From Liolophura sinensis (Eukaryota; Mollusca; Polyplacophora; Chitonida; Chitonidae), in the NCBI RefSeq assembly GCF_032854445.1, contig NC_088299.1:1029001-1093000 (forward strand): a stretch of 64,000 nucleotides of DNA, read 5' to 3'. Both the position numbers and the translations under genes were made by a program. How positions within the stretch are numbered: the first letter of the stretch is position 1; every line of letters begins with the position of its first letter. This document shows positions 32,366 to 44,740 of the stretch, piece after piece. Below the pieces are notes generated by a model. That model did not search any database. It was not told where the DNA came from and saw only the letters and a program-made list of their open reading frames with translations.

Positions 32366-35300
32366 ATGAGTGAAGAAGTGTTGAAGGTGAAAACCGATTC
32401 AGATGAGTTTGTTCTTCGTGGGAGGCCCTGTGAATTGTCGGCCTTTTCCTTCGTTCCCACAGAAAGGAAAGAACCCGTGGAGAGAACATATTTTAATTCT
32501 CCAAAGAAGGTACGATCTTTCAAAGTGTCATGTCGTCATTATTGGAAACGAGGACTTCTGAAACACGGTGTCAGTGACGTATAATTCGAGCCAGACCCAA
32601 ATCAGATTCTCATACTGATGTACGCTTCATCCATGGAATTTTAGTTCGGCGTACATGTGATATTGCATTTCGATATATCTTAACATAGTCCGAGATTGTT
32701 CTGACGTTAGGTATGACGAAAAGTTTGATCGGCCAAGGATGGTCCCAAACCAACGTCAGAGTGCGCTGCATTTAAAAAGCAGAGGCAGTGGCTGTGGCAG
32801 CCTGTCACGGCGTTTGAGACAAAAATTACCCATCAAATACCTCTCCATAGCCTGGAGTTTGCAGACACGTGTGTTCCTTATCTTTTCGTCTTTCAACGTA
32901 TTACAAGCACAATGCCCAAACATCAAAGCAGTATCGGACTAATCTTAACATAGAATAAAAATTATATAATGTCATTCGAGGCTAGACCCTGTCTGTCTCT
33001 GTGGCTTGGCTTAGTTCTGCATAATGGCACCTTCACTCCAATATTATTTTGAAGTCACTATGGTGCAGTCTTGCATCCTTATATTTATTTTTCTTGGAGT
33101 AGTGCAAAAGTTCTGCCAACTCAAACCTCAGGTATTTGTCTCTTGTGGAAGTACAGACCTCTGAGTCCACAAATATGCATGCTACAATTTTGGAGGTCTC
33201 ACATTCATTCATTAGCACCTGCCAGTCTAGAAGGTAATTGCCTCAACATTAAGGCGAAACTTATCCGTCATGATGGCCCCATGGTGAGTGTAAACAGCGT
33301 TGCCTCTCGTGTGTGGGGAGTTCTCACTGAAGCAGCATTTTCCCGGGAATGACCCTTTAGCTCAGTTGGTAGAGCATTAGACTGGCCATCAGGACATGTT
33401 ACACTAACTTGGTACATGTAGCGCTTCTCTTTGCCATATCTTACCCAGAAGAAAACGTTCATAACTCAAGTCCATTATAGTGTTTGGTATACACTGATTC
33501 CACAAGATATCTGCGCATTTAAGAAGTCAAAATAAGCACAAGTAAAACCTCTTTTGACAACAATCCAGCCATTTAGAATTTAAGTTGAGAAGTGCAACTA
33601 ACATCCGCCATGTTTCATGCTCAAACCTCAGGTAAGGTACGTGCTGAAAGATAAACCATTGACCACAAAATCCAATGACTACAGTTCCCTTATTCTTAAA
33701 AGCCAAAAAAGTAAAAGCCAAAAAAGTAAAAGCCAAATTAATTCCTAACAAAAAATACCAGTGGAAGAAATTTTCGCAGAGCAAGTTTGCACCTTGTCTC
33801 AACTTGGTTGTAGTTCAAACTCAAAATATGGCAGATGTTGATCGATTCAAATGTTTTAAACGGCTGGATAACTGTTCAAACATAGTTTAGCAATGCTGGC
33901 TTTGAAATACATGTCATCTACACTTGGATGACTTAGGGAATCTGTGCATGCTAAGTACAAGGACAGGTTTCCATTTTAAAGGTCGGTGAAATTTTCTGCA
34001 TGCTACAGATAGCCAGCCACCCACCCAGGGCTCTATGTTCTAGTAGAACGCTGTATACAGCTGGGCTAGCTGAGACCTGAGTTCGAATCCTGGTGTGACC
34101 AATGTAGTAAAATCCTTAAATCATTACACTGGTGCCATGAGCATGATAGGTTCCCAGAAACATGGTTCTCTGGGCCTGTGAACATGAGTATGTCTTGGGA
34201 AATGGGAAGGATTTAAGTGGGGAGGAGTGTAATAAGAGCAGTTTTCCAGGGCTTATCCCAGCTAGCAGTAGCTAGTGGTGATTCCCTTTAGCTTAGTTGG
34301 TAGAGCGCTGGACTGCTGAGACTCGATTTCAAACCTTGGTGTGACCCACATAGTAAAATCCTTAAACCGTTACACAACAAGTGCAATAATTTACTGACAC
34401 AAATGTGAACTAGTAGTCAAAAACCTGCTCCATATGTGTGTTTCAAAACTCACTTGTTCACTTTTGGAAAATTCTGAATGGAGCAAAATGCTACAGAAAT
34501 ATGAAAGCCATTGTTCAAATGCGGGAGGGTTGGTTACATTTTAACCTGGGGCGATGATCTTTGAGACCACCAGGCTGCTAATGAATAAAGGTGAGGCCGC
34601 AGAGATTGTAGCACACATATTTGTAGAGGTCTGTGCTTTCACAGGAGACACACTATAAGTGTTTGAGGTGTGAGTTAGCAGAATTGTAGCACTGCTCCAA
34701 GAAAAGTAAATAGATGGATGCATGACTGCAAAGTAGTGACTTCAAAATAATAGTGGAACGAAGATACATCATGCAGAACTAGACCCACTGTACTTTTACT
34801 TAGCCGTGGATGACCATGTTAGCTTTTTTATGACTGGCGCTTGAATTGTCCTGGCTTTCTCCCATTCACCCCTGCAGGATACTTTGTAAAATTTTGGAAA
34901 ACAGTTGATTACTAATCTCCCTCGCCTGTCCAGTCACACCTTACAATGATTGGGGTCCTAGACTATTAAAACCCTGATCATCCCATAGGTAAATATACAT
35001 CCATATTTAATCAAGTTCAACCTTTCTGCTGATTTAAAGTTTGAGGATTTGCTGCTATCTGTCTAGGATGCTAGATATGTGTTTATCCTGGATCCTGGGC
35101 CTCTCGACTGCAAATTGTGTGAATGTGTGGACAGGTAACCCAGATGGCGTATGTGATGGGCAGCCATTTTTGTGAAGTTCAAGTGAGCGGAGAACATTTA
35201 TAAATATGGATGGATATTTACGTTTTGGATTATCAACAGGTCTGGATTTTGACAGTTTGGTGGTCTGGGACCCAAATCCTTGTAAAGGTGTAATGGGAAG

Positions 35301-37781
35301 GGGATGGGAGTAAGGCATGACTGTGCAAGCCCAGTCCAAATATAAAAAAGCAAAGATATAACCATCCTGGGCTAAATTTGACTATAAGCCACAAAAACAC
35401 TGTTAGCCTAATTCAGACAAAACATACTTTTTTGCTGAAAGTCCATACTATTTTCGCCCCCGCTGCAAATCATATCAGCTCCCACACACAAATTTTGATG
35501 CATATTCCATCTCGACTACCTAGGAAGTAGAGTACTGTCCCAACTTAGACCCAACACGAACTGAAGAACAAGGTTGATCATGACTGTCTGGGCCTGTGAA
35601 GAGAATCAAACTGTGAACTGAAATATTAATAATTATTTTTATACATAGCAGAGGTTGATGTAGTCTCAAATAGTGGATATAATTATCTAGAATCCAATGT
35701 TTTGCATTGATTACGAAAGGTGCTGTATGTTTGCAGAACTGGTTGATCATTTGTTAGTTGAGTTTCTTTATCTGTTCAGATGATTATCAGTCACATTTGG
35801 CTATTGACATGCACAGTAATTGGTACCACTGGTTTAATGCACATTATACTGTAAACTGCGGAAGTTATGCTAGCACATAGCTCTGATTTTATCAAACTGT
35901 ACTTTAGGTCATGTATGATTGTTAAATGCATTTTCTGAGGGCATTATTGTAAATGCATACATTTTGATTGCCCATCAATGGATGTTGAAAGTATGACCAG
36001 CAGCTAAATGCAAGGCTTAGTAAACATGTAACAGATACAGTGTCGGGTTTTGGTTAACCTTCTCATTTACTAATGTTTTCCATGTGAGGTGTCTTGGTTC
36101 TCAACTACAATGTGTTGGTGTATACCATTGTCATAACGGCACAAATATCCTACTTGATTACAGCAACTTTACTCTAAGCAGTCGTTGAGAGTGGGTCATA
36201 TTGTGAGTGACTTGTCTTTCAGTCATAAGGACACACTGATTACAGTGTTCAATCTCGGCATTGGGCAGCTTACACAGTCTTGATGTTTGTTGAAGGCCAT
36301 CATATAATTTAAAAATTCTTGAGCAAGGTGTGAAATAACAATGAAATAAATAAATGGTGATTATCTACTGTCCTTTAGTAATATGACCACGTTACCATTA
36401 AAAGATGTAGAACTCCAACAATATTATCTTTATTATGGCTCTCTTTATTTCACAGATACCAGGTTTGATGAGTAACACAGTGCATTTCTATGTTTATATT
36501 TAAATATTTTTTATATTTTATATGCTATGTTTTTAGTAATATTGGAGGATTTTTTTTTCTCTTCAGGTATACGATGTTTTAGCTGAGTTGGCTGTTTTGA
36601 TAGTAATTTTCAGAAATATTTATCTGGAAGCCATGCAGTGCTAATTTGCAGCTGTTTCATTGAATGTCCTCAAGTATTCCTTGCAAAATCTGCCTACCAC
36701 TTTAATTGTTGTTACATTTGAATTTCTGTAATCATTCTTTGGTCACGGTGGTGATCTGACTAAACAAAGTCATATAGGTGTACAATTGTATTTATATTGT
36801 TGTAAATCTTGTGACAGAATCTCCTTGTTGCTTCAATGCAAGGATGCAATTTCATATATGTGATAAGGGGGGCAACTCTTACCAGAAATATGATATGAAT
36901 AAAACCATAGCTGAACCTTTTAACCACAGGAGCTCTTCAGTCCAATTTGGTATCTCTACTAGAGTAATAGTATGTTAAAAGATCTCTTAGTCTAAGATTC
37001 TTTCTACTATATCAAGTATAAACTCTGCCTTATATTCACCCCTGCAAGAATTTAAAAAAAAAAAAAAAAAAAAAGACACCTTCTGGAAAAAAGTGAGGCC
37101 TCATTTTGAATCCCATGATCATACATGTAGGAACATGTTACACTGTACTTCAATCATAATTTAGCTCATGCTCTTATCTTTTGTTTTTTTATTTGTTTTT
37201 CTCACCAACAGAATCATTATCCATTGTGTCAATATGATCGGTTGTTCCGAGAGGTAGATGGGTACAATAACAAACTTCACAGAGATGACAGAGAACATGC
37301 AAAATCACTAGGGCTGTCAGTTAACAATGAGGTAAGGGGAGTTGCAGCTAGTCAATTCACACTGTACCTAATTAATAGATATAAGAATTTATTTCTACCT
37401 TGCTATCGATGTGTTGCCCCACTCTTATGTTTTACAGCAGATGTGTGTAAAAAATTCTTCTAGTTTTCATAGAATATGGACTTGCTGTCTGTATCCCACA
37501 TTAACCTCCATTTTTTAACTGGATAAACATTGCTTGTAATGGTAAATTTTGAAATGTGTTGAGCATGTTAGTAATTACCAAAGATATGTGATGATATTTT
37601 TACTGATGCACTGCTCTTTTATTAGGAAAAGGTGAAGGCCATTCCCTCTAAGTCCTCGTCTGAATATGGCCATCGTTTAGCATGTGCTAAAGATCCACCT
37701 ACAAGAGAACATGTCCGAATTGGCTATGTGGAAGCAGAATTTTTCAGAAGGAATGGGATCAACATACAAGAAAATAGGTGA
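32366..37781 (+). CDS. CFAP90: cilia- and flagella-associated protein 90
   Basis: Three coding exons, all phase 0: 32366-32509, 37212-37331 and 37626-37781, giving 139 residues against about 147 in human CFAP90 (C5orf49). The decisive match is [20 protein letters not shown] (human [20 protein letters not shown]), preceded by [29 protein letters not shown] (human SAFSYIPPRRLDP) and FFRRNGI (human FYRKNDI) flank it. Expected role is in motile cilia or flagella as an axoneme-associated protein. Splice sites are AAG/gtacga, ccaacag/AAT, GAG/gtaagg and ttattag/GAA. The end is ambiguous: the reading frame meets TGA at 37779-37781, but AATAG/gtgaag at 37777 is also a credible donor that could add a short last exon. 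A consensus X-box upstream suits a ciliary gene. Confidence 0.92.
33040..33235 (+). repeat. left member of a 200-bp inverted repeat pair
   Basis: Shares landmarks with the reverse complement of 34552-34765: TTTTGAAGTCACTA, TTTTCTTGGAG, ACAGACCTCT and CATTCATTAGCA. The copies are clearly diverged. They are 1.3 kb apart within CFAP90 intron 1. No coding potential. Confidence 0.75.
33355..33400 (+). mobile_element. tRNA-like SINE head, fragment
   Basis: CCTTTAGCTCAGTTGGTAGA followed by GCATTAGACTGG resembles the 5' half of a tRNA with a good A box. The B box and 3' half are missing, so it is a SINE relic, not a tRNA gene. Confidence 0.55.
33551..33890. repeat. foldback element with about 80-bp arms
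   Basis: The left arm (about 33551-33635, with ATCCAGCCATTTAGAA and AACATCCGCCATG) matches the reverse complement of the right arm (about 33805-33885) at roughly 70 percent by eye. The loop between them contains three tandem AAAGTAAAAGCCAA units. Confidence 0.65.
34010..34395 (+). mobile_element. two tandem copies of a second tRNA-derived SINE family
   Basis: The first unit has GAGTTCGAATCCTGGTGTGA (perfect B box) followed by TAGTAAAATCCTTAAA. The second, about 230 bp later, has TTTAGCTTAGTTGGTAGAGC (A box), GATTTCAAACCTTGGTGTGA and the same TAGTAAAATCCTTAAA. The segment between them is the element's body. Neither folds as a complete tRNA with an aminoacyl stem. Confidence 0.65.
34552..34765 (-). 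repeat. right member of a 200-bp inverted repeat pair
   Basis: Reverse-complement partner of 33040-33235; see that entry for landmarks. The two arms enclose the tRNA-like SINE pieces and the inner foldback element, so the pair could be the arms of a larger composite insertion or two independent copies. Confidence 0.75.
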
Positions 37782-38268
37782 AGCTGTTTTATATTTTAAA
37801 CTTTTCACCCATTCATAGTGTACCAGGCATTACCAAGTTCCCCCAGAATACTGACAATAGAGATGAATTTACATGTACATCAGCTTGATGGACGAGTGTG
37901 AGCCTGCTACATAAGCCATGTCTGGTTTCTGGCCGAATATACCTACTCCCCTACTTTTCTGGGCTTCCTTGGTGTTTTGTCACTCAGTACTCTGATGACA
38001 TTTGCTTTTACATGTATCTTTTGTTTAAGTCCTTAACATGTACAATGGTATTGAATACAAGCTTGACAGAAAATCGTTCTACATGTGGTAGTAATTTGCA
38101 TAATAAGATTAACAGTATTTAACCTCAGTATTAAAGCATAGAAGTATGCCAGTTACAGCCTGAAAGTGTCTCCATGTGAGAGTTTTTTTTTTCATCAATA
38201 TTTGGTGTTTCCACATGCATGTAATTATTTTGGACAAAAGATATGCCAGATGAAGCAAACTGCAAGCC

Positions 38269-38470
38269 TATTGTAAATCTTTAACCTTTTCAACCTCTAA
38301 ATCACTTTTTTCAGTGGAATTCATTCGTACAATTATAATAAAAATGACACTCAAATGACTTGTCTGTGTCACTAAAGATGCAAGCTTCATAAAACTGAAA
38401 ATTATTTCTCTACACCCCATGTTTCAATATTTTGCATAAAGAGACAGTTGAAAGGTTGAAGAACTAGGGT
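38269..38470 (+). mobile_element. MITE-like element, family B copy 2
   Basis: About 200 bp bounded by TTTAACCTTTTCAACC and the inverted GTTGAAAGGTTGAAGAAC. The interior GTCACTAAAGATGCAAGC and TCTACACCCCAT matches the copy at 21798-22022. Confidence 0.75.
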
Positions 38471-38939
38471 ATATACAAACGTGTAAACTGTTTATGTACT
38501 TACTCTATATAGACAGTGTTCTTTTAATAGCTTAGAAAGATAATATGCGTGTTTCAACATACAGGGTTACTACAATGAAATGACGTCAGGTCACTTTGCA
38601 GTGAATTACTGTCAGTCTGCCAATATGGTGTATAGAACTTGTCAGTTTATCTTAAATTTTGCAAAACTAATATTTTGCCACTACATTTTTCTAAACATGA
38701 GTATTGCCATGTTGAAAGATAGGCAAGTATCCCTTCTGCCATGTTGAAATACAGGCAAGTATCCCTATCAACTTTTTGATGTCATTATGCAGTGGGATGT
38801 CACTCTGTTGTAATGACCAACTCAACAATTGTATATTGCATTTTAAACCTTATAAGTAATTAAGTCAACATTTTGTGATAATTTCTTGTAAAATTGATTT
38901 AATTTATGTATTTCTCCATTGTACATAGCATGTATTCAC

Positions 38940-39364
38940 TCATATTAAAGGTGAACTGCAAAGGTTTTTTACTTGAAACTGAAAGTGAAAGGTCAAGATT
39001 GTGTTATTTTTTCTGTTATGTCGTGTATGTGTACCACAGGTCTGGACAGTCTACAAGTTTCTCAAAATGTCCAGGGCTTGTTCCTCTTTAATTTCAGAAT
39101 ATGACATTCAATTGGCCTTGTCATTCTGGGTTCATTCATTTCACCCCAAGACTGCCACATTTGATGAATGATGAATGACTGCCAAAGATGTCATGGCAAT
39201 AGACATTTTCCATACTGTGTTACAAATTCACAATTGTAAAACTTTATATTAAAAACGAAATATTTTCACAAAGAGAACTTCCATAATCTTTGAAACAAAA
39301 ACTGAAGAAACTTGCTGATATTTTATGTGAAATTTCAACATGCTGCAGTTCACCTTTGATATGA
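38940..39364. mobile_element. MITE-like element, family C
   Basis: A 425-bp segment with inverted termini of about 21 bp: TCATATTAAAGGTGAACTGC on the left and its near-perfect complement GCAGTTCACCTTTGATATGA on the right (one mismatch). TA flanks the inner TTAAAGG and CCTTTGA on both sides, compatible with a TA target duplication of Tc1/mariner type. No transposase coding. Confidence 0.75.
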
Positions 39365-40984
39365 AGCAAATGTGCACCCTGCAAGTGCAAGTAGCTAAGT
39401 GGGAAATGGTAGTTCATAGTTTTGTCTCAGTTTTATCTCATTTGTGTAATCTTTCTTTATGATGCGATACACTGTGTATGATAACTCATTGGAGATAATT
39501 AATCTGTACAGAATAAAAACTTCTTTTATATGTATATGTTTTGATTTTTTTGAAGACTTGGTTTTGTAAATGAATTATCTGTGGACGCATTGATTATACA
39601 TTGTTTTATATTGAAAGACGTTCTTAATATCCTGCAGTAACTGAAACTGACAAGGATGGCAAGTTCAGCTATGATACGATAATAATCATGAAGAGAACTA
39701 CACGTACATGTACTTCCTGTAGAGCTGCTTTAACCTGTGAAGAACCTTTCATGACTGAAGCTGTGTAGTATAATGTTCATTTCTGCCTTTGTGATGACCA
39801 GTGCATCTGTGGATTTATGTATAGATGCATATTACTTATGTATTACAAGAGACCAGTTGTCAACCCGGCTTGGAAGAAAGTCACAGTTAGGCAGCGAAAA
39901 TGTACCCCAATATCGACCAGCACTTGCATGTACAGTATATACAGAAAATAGTGCCATTACTGCATGGACAATGTCCACTAAGCAATACACATACAGTGTA
40001 TGCAGTATGCCTTTTGAGTCTTTTGAAATCTTCCTTAAGCTGACCTTAAAAGTTAAGGAGGGTAAGATCCAGTATTTGCATATAATTTCTCCTTTACTTT
40101 AATCATACACTACCACAAAATATCCCCTGTAGTTGACTGATCGTTTGCTTACAGTTCACCTTTCTTTCACCAGGCAATCTACTATAAGGGGTTTGTTTTG
40201 ACCGATCTGTTATTGATGACACCATAACATGGCAAGGGAAGTCTGATTACTCTGCGAGCAATTAGATCATCCCAAGGCATCAGCATAATTCTTTGTGGTG
40301 CTTCTTCTAGTCTTAAATAAAGTTCACCATACCAAACTTTCTTTTCCACCAGCATTCTCCAGTGAGGTTGCCTTTCTCTGTTAGGAGAACTAGCCTCTGA
40401 CATGTAAGTGAAAAAAATCGAGCGTACAGCAATAACCATCAATCAGACAAGTTGATAGGTAAGGATTTTCAGGATTACCTCAATGATGGGAGGCCTTGAG
40501 TGATTCACATTTTGGTGCCTGTCTCACAGCCTCTTGTTCTCATACTGTAAGCTCACCGGCTTCAGTAATTTGTCAGGTATTTGCTCATCAGTATAACCAT
40601 CTAACATGTGACCCATTACTGAGTTCAACGTTTAGACAGCTCTCTTGTAAAACTCCAGTTACAAATTTGAATAAATTTAAATGACCTAAAATTTCACCCA
40701 TCACTCATTAGCACATTTTGCTTTATTCAGAGTTCTTTTGATCTTAAAACTGCGTTATGGTTAGTTTAAAAGGTATGATGTTATCCTACTGGGAAAATGT
40801 ACATTTCAGCACCAGACGTCATATTTTAGTGCTGTAATTTGCTTCTGCAAAATTTTAGGTAATTTACTGTAATTTCAGTCATTTCATGCCAAACACTGAC
40901 AGTCAGTTTTATCAGGAGGAAACTGGAGTGCACCATGGTAAACAACCAACCCACATCATGATCGAGACTGCACACCATATAATT

Positions 40985-41055
40985 TTGTTTATTTGATTGG
41001 TGTTTCATGTTGCACTCAATATTTCATTTGTATGACGGCAGCCAGCATTATGCAC
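40985..41055 (-). mobile_element. tRNA-derived SINE, 3' tail fragment
   Basis: Minus-strand tail: TTTATTTGATTGGTGTTTCA, CAATATTTCATTTGTATGAC and GGCAGCCAGCATTATG. The rest of the element is absent. Confidence 0.75.
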
Positions 41056-41937
41056 ACGACAATATTGGAAGACAATAAGCCTTCAGTGAATGTAAGACTG
41101 CAGCCGAGAAAAGAGCTCCGATTAGAAAAAGTTAAGCAACTTGATATTTGCATAATTAAGTCAGATTTGGTGTATGTACTTTCCACAAAGTTTTGAGGAA
41201 GTAAAAAATAGGTCTTTATGGTCAGCTTGGTATATGTATAAAAATAAAAGTTCACTGCTCAAATGATACTGTGCGACAGACATAACTGCACATTAGCACT
41301 GGAGTACAAGCTGCTCAACCTTTCTAATTTCATCGAAACCCCATAAATGTCAGTTGCCAGTAAAATGATAACCTACTGAGGATTTACGTATGAACCTAGC
41401 TAGTTAACTTCCATACCAAATACGATTTATACTGCGATCATGTAACTTATATAGACAGCCGTCGTGATGAAAAAAAAAAAGAAAAAGAAATTCCCACTTG
41501 AGTAGATCGATCCCACAGCCTACAGGGATAGGACTTGCTCTAGAAAAGAGAACTCTGCTGGATTTAACATAAAAGAGATTTTCTCCTCTGTGCAGATTTA
41601 TGCTTACAGAATAATCAGTGAGCCATGGTATTCCACTCTGACACAGACGTTGCAACCACGGGGTAAACCTTACTCCTTGTGTATTACTCAAATTTCTTGA
41701 CAGGCTTGCTATCCTGTGCGGTTTGAATCCTGGAGATAGGTACATCTACAGCAATGACAGTAAAACCACAGCAGCAGCGACAGTGATATACATGTAGTTT
41801 GCAAATGGTCACATGTAACTGATGAAATTTGGCCTCATCAGATTACCTTAGGGTGTTACAGATGATCAACTAGGAAATACAGGCATCTGGAAAACACAAA
41901 GGCCTACCATTGGTGGAAAATTACCTGGTATGGTTGT

Positions 41938-42130
41938 TGCATATTTCACCAAAAGTTTGGTTTGTGAAAATGCAATTTAATGAAAACATATAGGCCTTCT
42001 ACCGACAAGTCTTTCAGACACAAAATTAATCAAACTTCATAATACACTATTGGGTGGCCCTCTAAAGGCACGAATCAGTTAGAATCAAGCAAAATGTGTC
42101 ACTTGAAAAATGCTTCAGGTGAAATACACC
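41938..42130 (-). mobile_element. MITE-like element, family A copy 3, inverted
   Basis: Reverse orientation relative to the copy at 9738-9958: ends ATATTTCACCAAAAGTTTGG and CTTCAGGTGAAATACACC, with GTGTCACTTGAAAAATGC inside. It lies immediately beside the full SINE at 42160. Confidence 0.7.
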
Positions 42131-42159
42131 AAATAGTCAGCATGACTTGAATTTTAATG

Positions 42160-42427
42160 GCAGCCTCCTTGGCTCAGTTGGTTAGTGCACTAGCACAGCG
42201 TAATGACCCAGGGATCTCTCACCTATGAAGTCGCCGAGAGTCCAGCTCATGCTGGCTTTCTCTCCTGTCGTACGTGGGAAGGTCTGTCAGCAACATGCAG
42301 AAGGTAGTGGGTTTTCCCCTGGGCTCTGCCAGATCTCCACTCACCATAATGCTGGCCAGCATAGTATAAGTGAAATGTTCTTGAGTGCGGCGTAAAACAT
42401 CAAGCAAATAAATAAACAAATAAATAG
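42160..42427 (+). mobile_element. near full-length tRNA-derived SINE
   Basis: The most complete copy in the window, about 268 bp. A tRNA-like head begins GCCTCCTTGGCTCAGTTGGT (A box) and continues to GCGTAATGACCCAGGGATC. A degenerate B box lies near 42236, followed by the body GGTTTTCCCCTGGGCTCTGC and ATAATGCTGGCCAGC, then GTATAAGTGAAATGTTCTTG and an AAATAAATAAAC tail. The damaged B box argues against current transcription. Confidence 0.9.
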
Positions 42428-42857
42428 AATTTTAATAGCGGTCTTACACGTACCCTCAATGGCTATTAGTCCAGATTGAAGTTAATTTATATTTTTATAG
42501 TTAACCATAATTAACTGTTAATACATTTTGGAGAAATTAGGTCACAGTTGTACCAAATGTTACTGTATGTTTATTAATAATATAAAACAAACACTTTCTT
42601 CTTATCGACAGTGGTAGATGTCCTGTATTATGTCAGCTGTAACATATTATAGAACAAAGTATAAACAATATGACAATCACCACAATCACCAGTACATCTT
42701 CACATACACTTGGAACTGAACTGAAGACAACCAGAAATATTACTACAGAGGACATTACAACAAAACAACTTCAAGAACAAAGCACTGACAAGCACAAAGC
42801 CATGTTTTGTTGACATTTATGCAACTCTGCTCTGTATGCGTGTCAATACGTACACAC

Positions 42858-42860
<3 letters not shown>

Positions 42861-42898
<38 letters not shown>
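42861..42898. repeat. TA dinucleotide microsatellite
   Basis: About 19 uninterrupted TA units in the intergenic stretch downstream of the MEP-1-like gene. Confidence 0.97.
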
Positions 42899-42901
<3 letters not shown>

Positions 42902-44685
42902 CCTCAGAAACGAAGAACAAAACAAAAATCTAGTGTCCTCCGGTACTAACAAGCTCCTGGCATGGCAGTTCATAAAATCAGAAAACTTCGCCAGTGATAA
43001 TGATGGATGATGCTTTACCCTAAAATTACCTAGTCATTATGTTTCCCTTTCATGAACTACAAACTCAAGAACATGAATCTTGCCTGATATTTCTTGCAAT
43101 ATTTAGCTACATCTAACATGTACATTTTGAATTAAATCCACAATTTGACTTAGCTGTAGTCATGGCTATTTTGATGATAAAATGCAGGACTATCCAGGAA
43201 TGCTTTGAGGCTGACAATGTCTACAAAAACATACACAATCCCATAAAAAAAATTCAAATAGATCTGTAAACTAGAATACATATAGCTTATCCATTCACGC
43301 ACTGTCTGACATCGGAACACAATTCACATTTATCGTGATAATAAAGTCTACAAAACTTAACTGCTAAATATTTTGGGTCATCTCTAACAGTTTTCTGACA
43401 ACATCAGTAGGTAAAGGATTAGTACTTGGAGCAAATCACATAATCGGTCCAATAAAATCTTGCCAAGAGTAAAACAATCTGTATTGTAAAGGTCCCAATA
43501 TGACTATAAAGCATCAAATTGGCCACTGCCAGGACATATAGGCACTTTATAGCATGGACTGGGCTGTCAATCAAGACCAGACATTCAACACTGACTCCAC
43601 AGGCCTTACTAAAGCCCTCTCAATTAACTCCCAATCCATACGCACAGTCAATATTTGCACTTTTAAAGATGTCTTTACATAAATTAACTGTTGAACAAAT
43701 TTACATTTTCAAAGATCACAGGATTTTATAAGATATTATACAACATTACCTCTTAAGTCAGTTATTCCAGATAAAACTGAACAAATTTCTCAGTGCCAGA
43801 AATGGTTTAACCACAATTCCAGTATTCATCACACACATGACTACTCAGAACAACACTGTTGGGTACAGACAATAAAAAGTATCCAACAATGTAAAGAGAA
43901 AGTTGGGCTTGAAGGTGTACAAAGACACTTTTACAATTTCTGGTAGCTTAATCATGATGAAAATGGGAAGGTTCCTTAATTTTCAGGTACTGACTTGCAG
44001 TCATTAAGTTAGTATCTTTCACTACATCCACACTATTGGAAAAATCAATGATACAATGTGTTGTACTAAACACAGAAAAAGCCAAGTTTCCTTTGATTTC
44101 AATATTTACACACATTTCATACACAAAGTCACTCAGTGCAACAATACTGTCCCATGTATGAAAGCAATGACAGTGATAGCACTCTACTACAAAAAGGCAG
44201 TAAAGTGATGATCACTGATTTTTCATATCCCATTCTCTATGTATCTATCTAAACATTGTTTCAGAATTTAGCCACTTTCGGTGGTCCTGTTGACCAGATC
44301 AATGTCAAACAGAAATGTACACTTTGTACATAAATACTGGAAACTGGAAGGTCATTTTGGACAGTGTGTTTTACAAAAAGCAGCATACAATCGTTTAATT
44401 TAAGAGGCAATCTCTTAATCCTGGTAACACCCACAGAGATTTTAGCAAGAGATAGAAAAAGCATAATGAACATACTGAAAATTACTACAGGTCAGTTTCA
44501 CATTAATTCTGCATGCCATGGATGTCTTTTCAGACGCGTACTGTACCCTGCTCCAATTTAAAAACCAATATCAAGGAACCAGAGGAATCAATATTTGGAA
44601 ACTGCCTGAAATATCAAGATGACAGAACAACTTTGACATTTAAGCTTTTTCTTCACATTAACACGATTGCCAAACATACCAAGTC

Positions 44686-44740
44686 AGAGAGGAAGCCAGT
44701 TTAAGCTGGACTCAGAGACAGCACTTGTGAGAGACTGAAT
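44686..44740 (-). mobile_element. SINE head relic
   Basis: Minus-strand remnant with GAGAGGAAGCCAGTTTAAGC, TGGACT and GTGAGAGA matching the SINE head in diverged form. Confidence 0.5.

Noticed and set aside
34266-34345. Possible tRNA gene (TTTAGCTTAGTTGGTAGAGC with B-box-like element)
   Set aside because: No closing acceptor stem and the same 3' sequence as the neighbouring SINE copy; a tRNA-derived SINE, not a tRNA.
35055-35339. 94-codon minus-strand frame considered as a retroelement fragment
   Set aside because: No reverse transcriptase or integrase motif could be seen.
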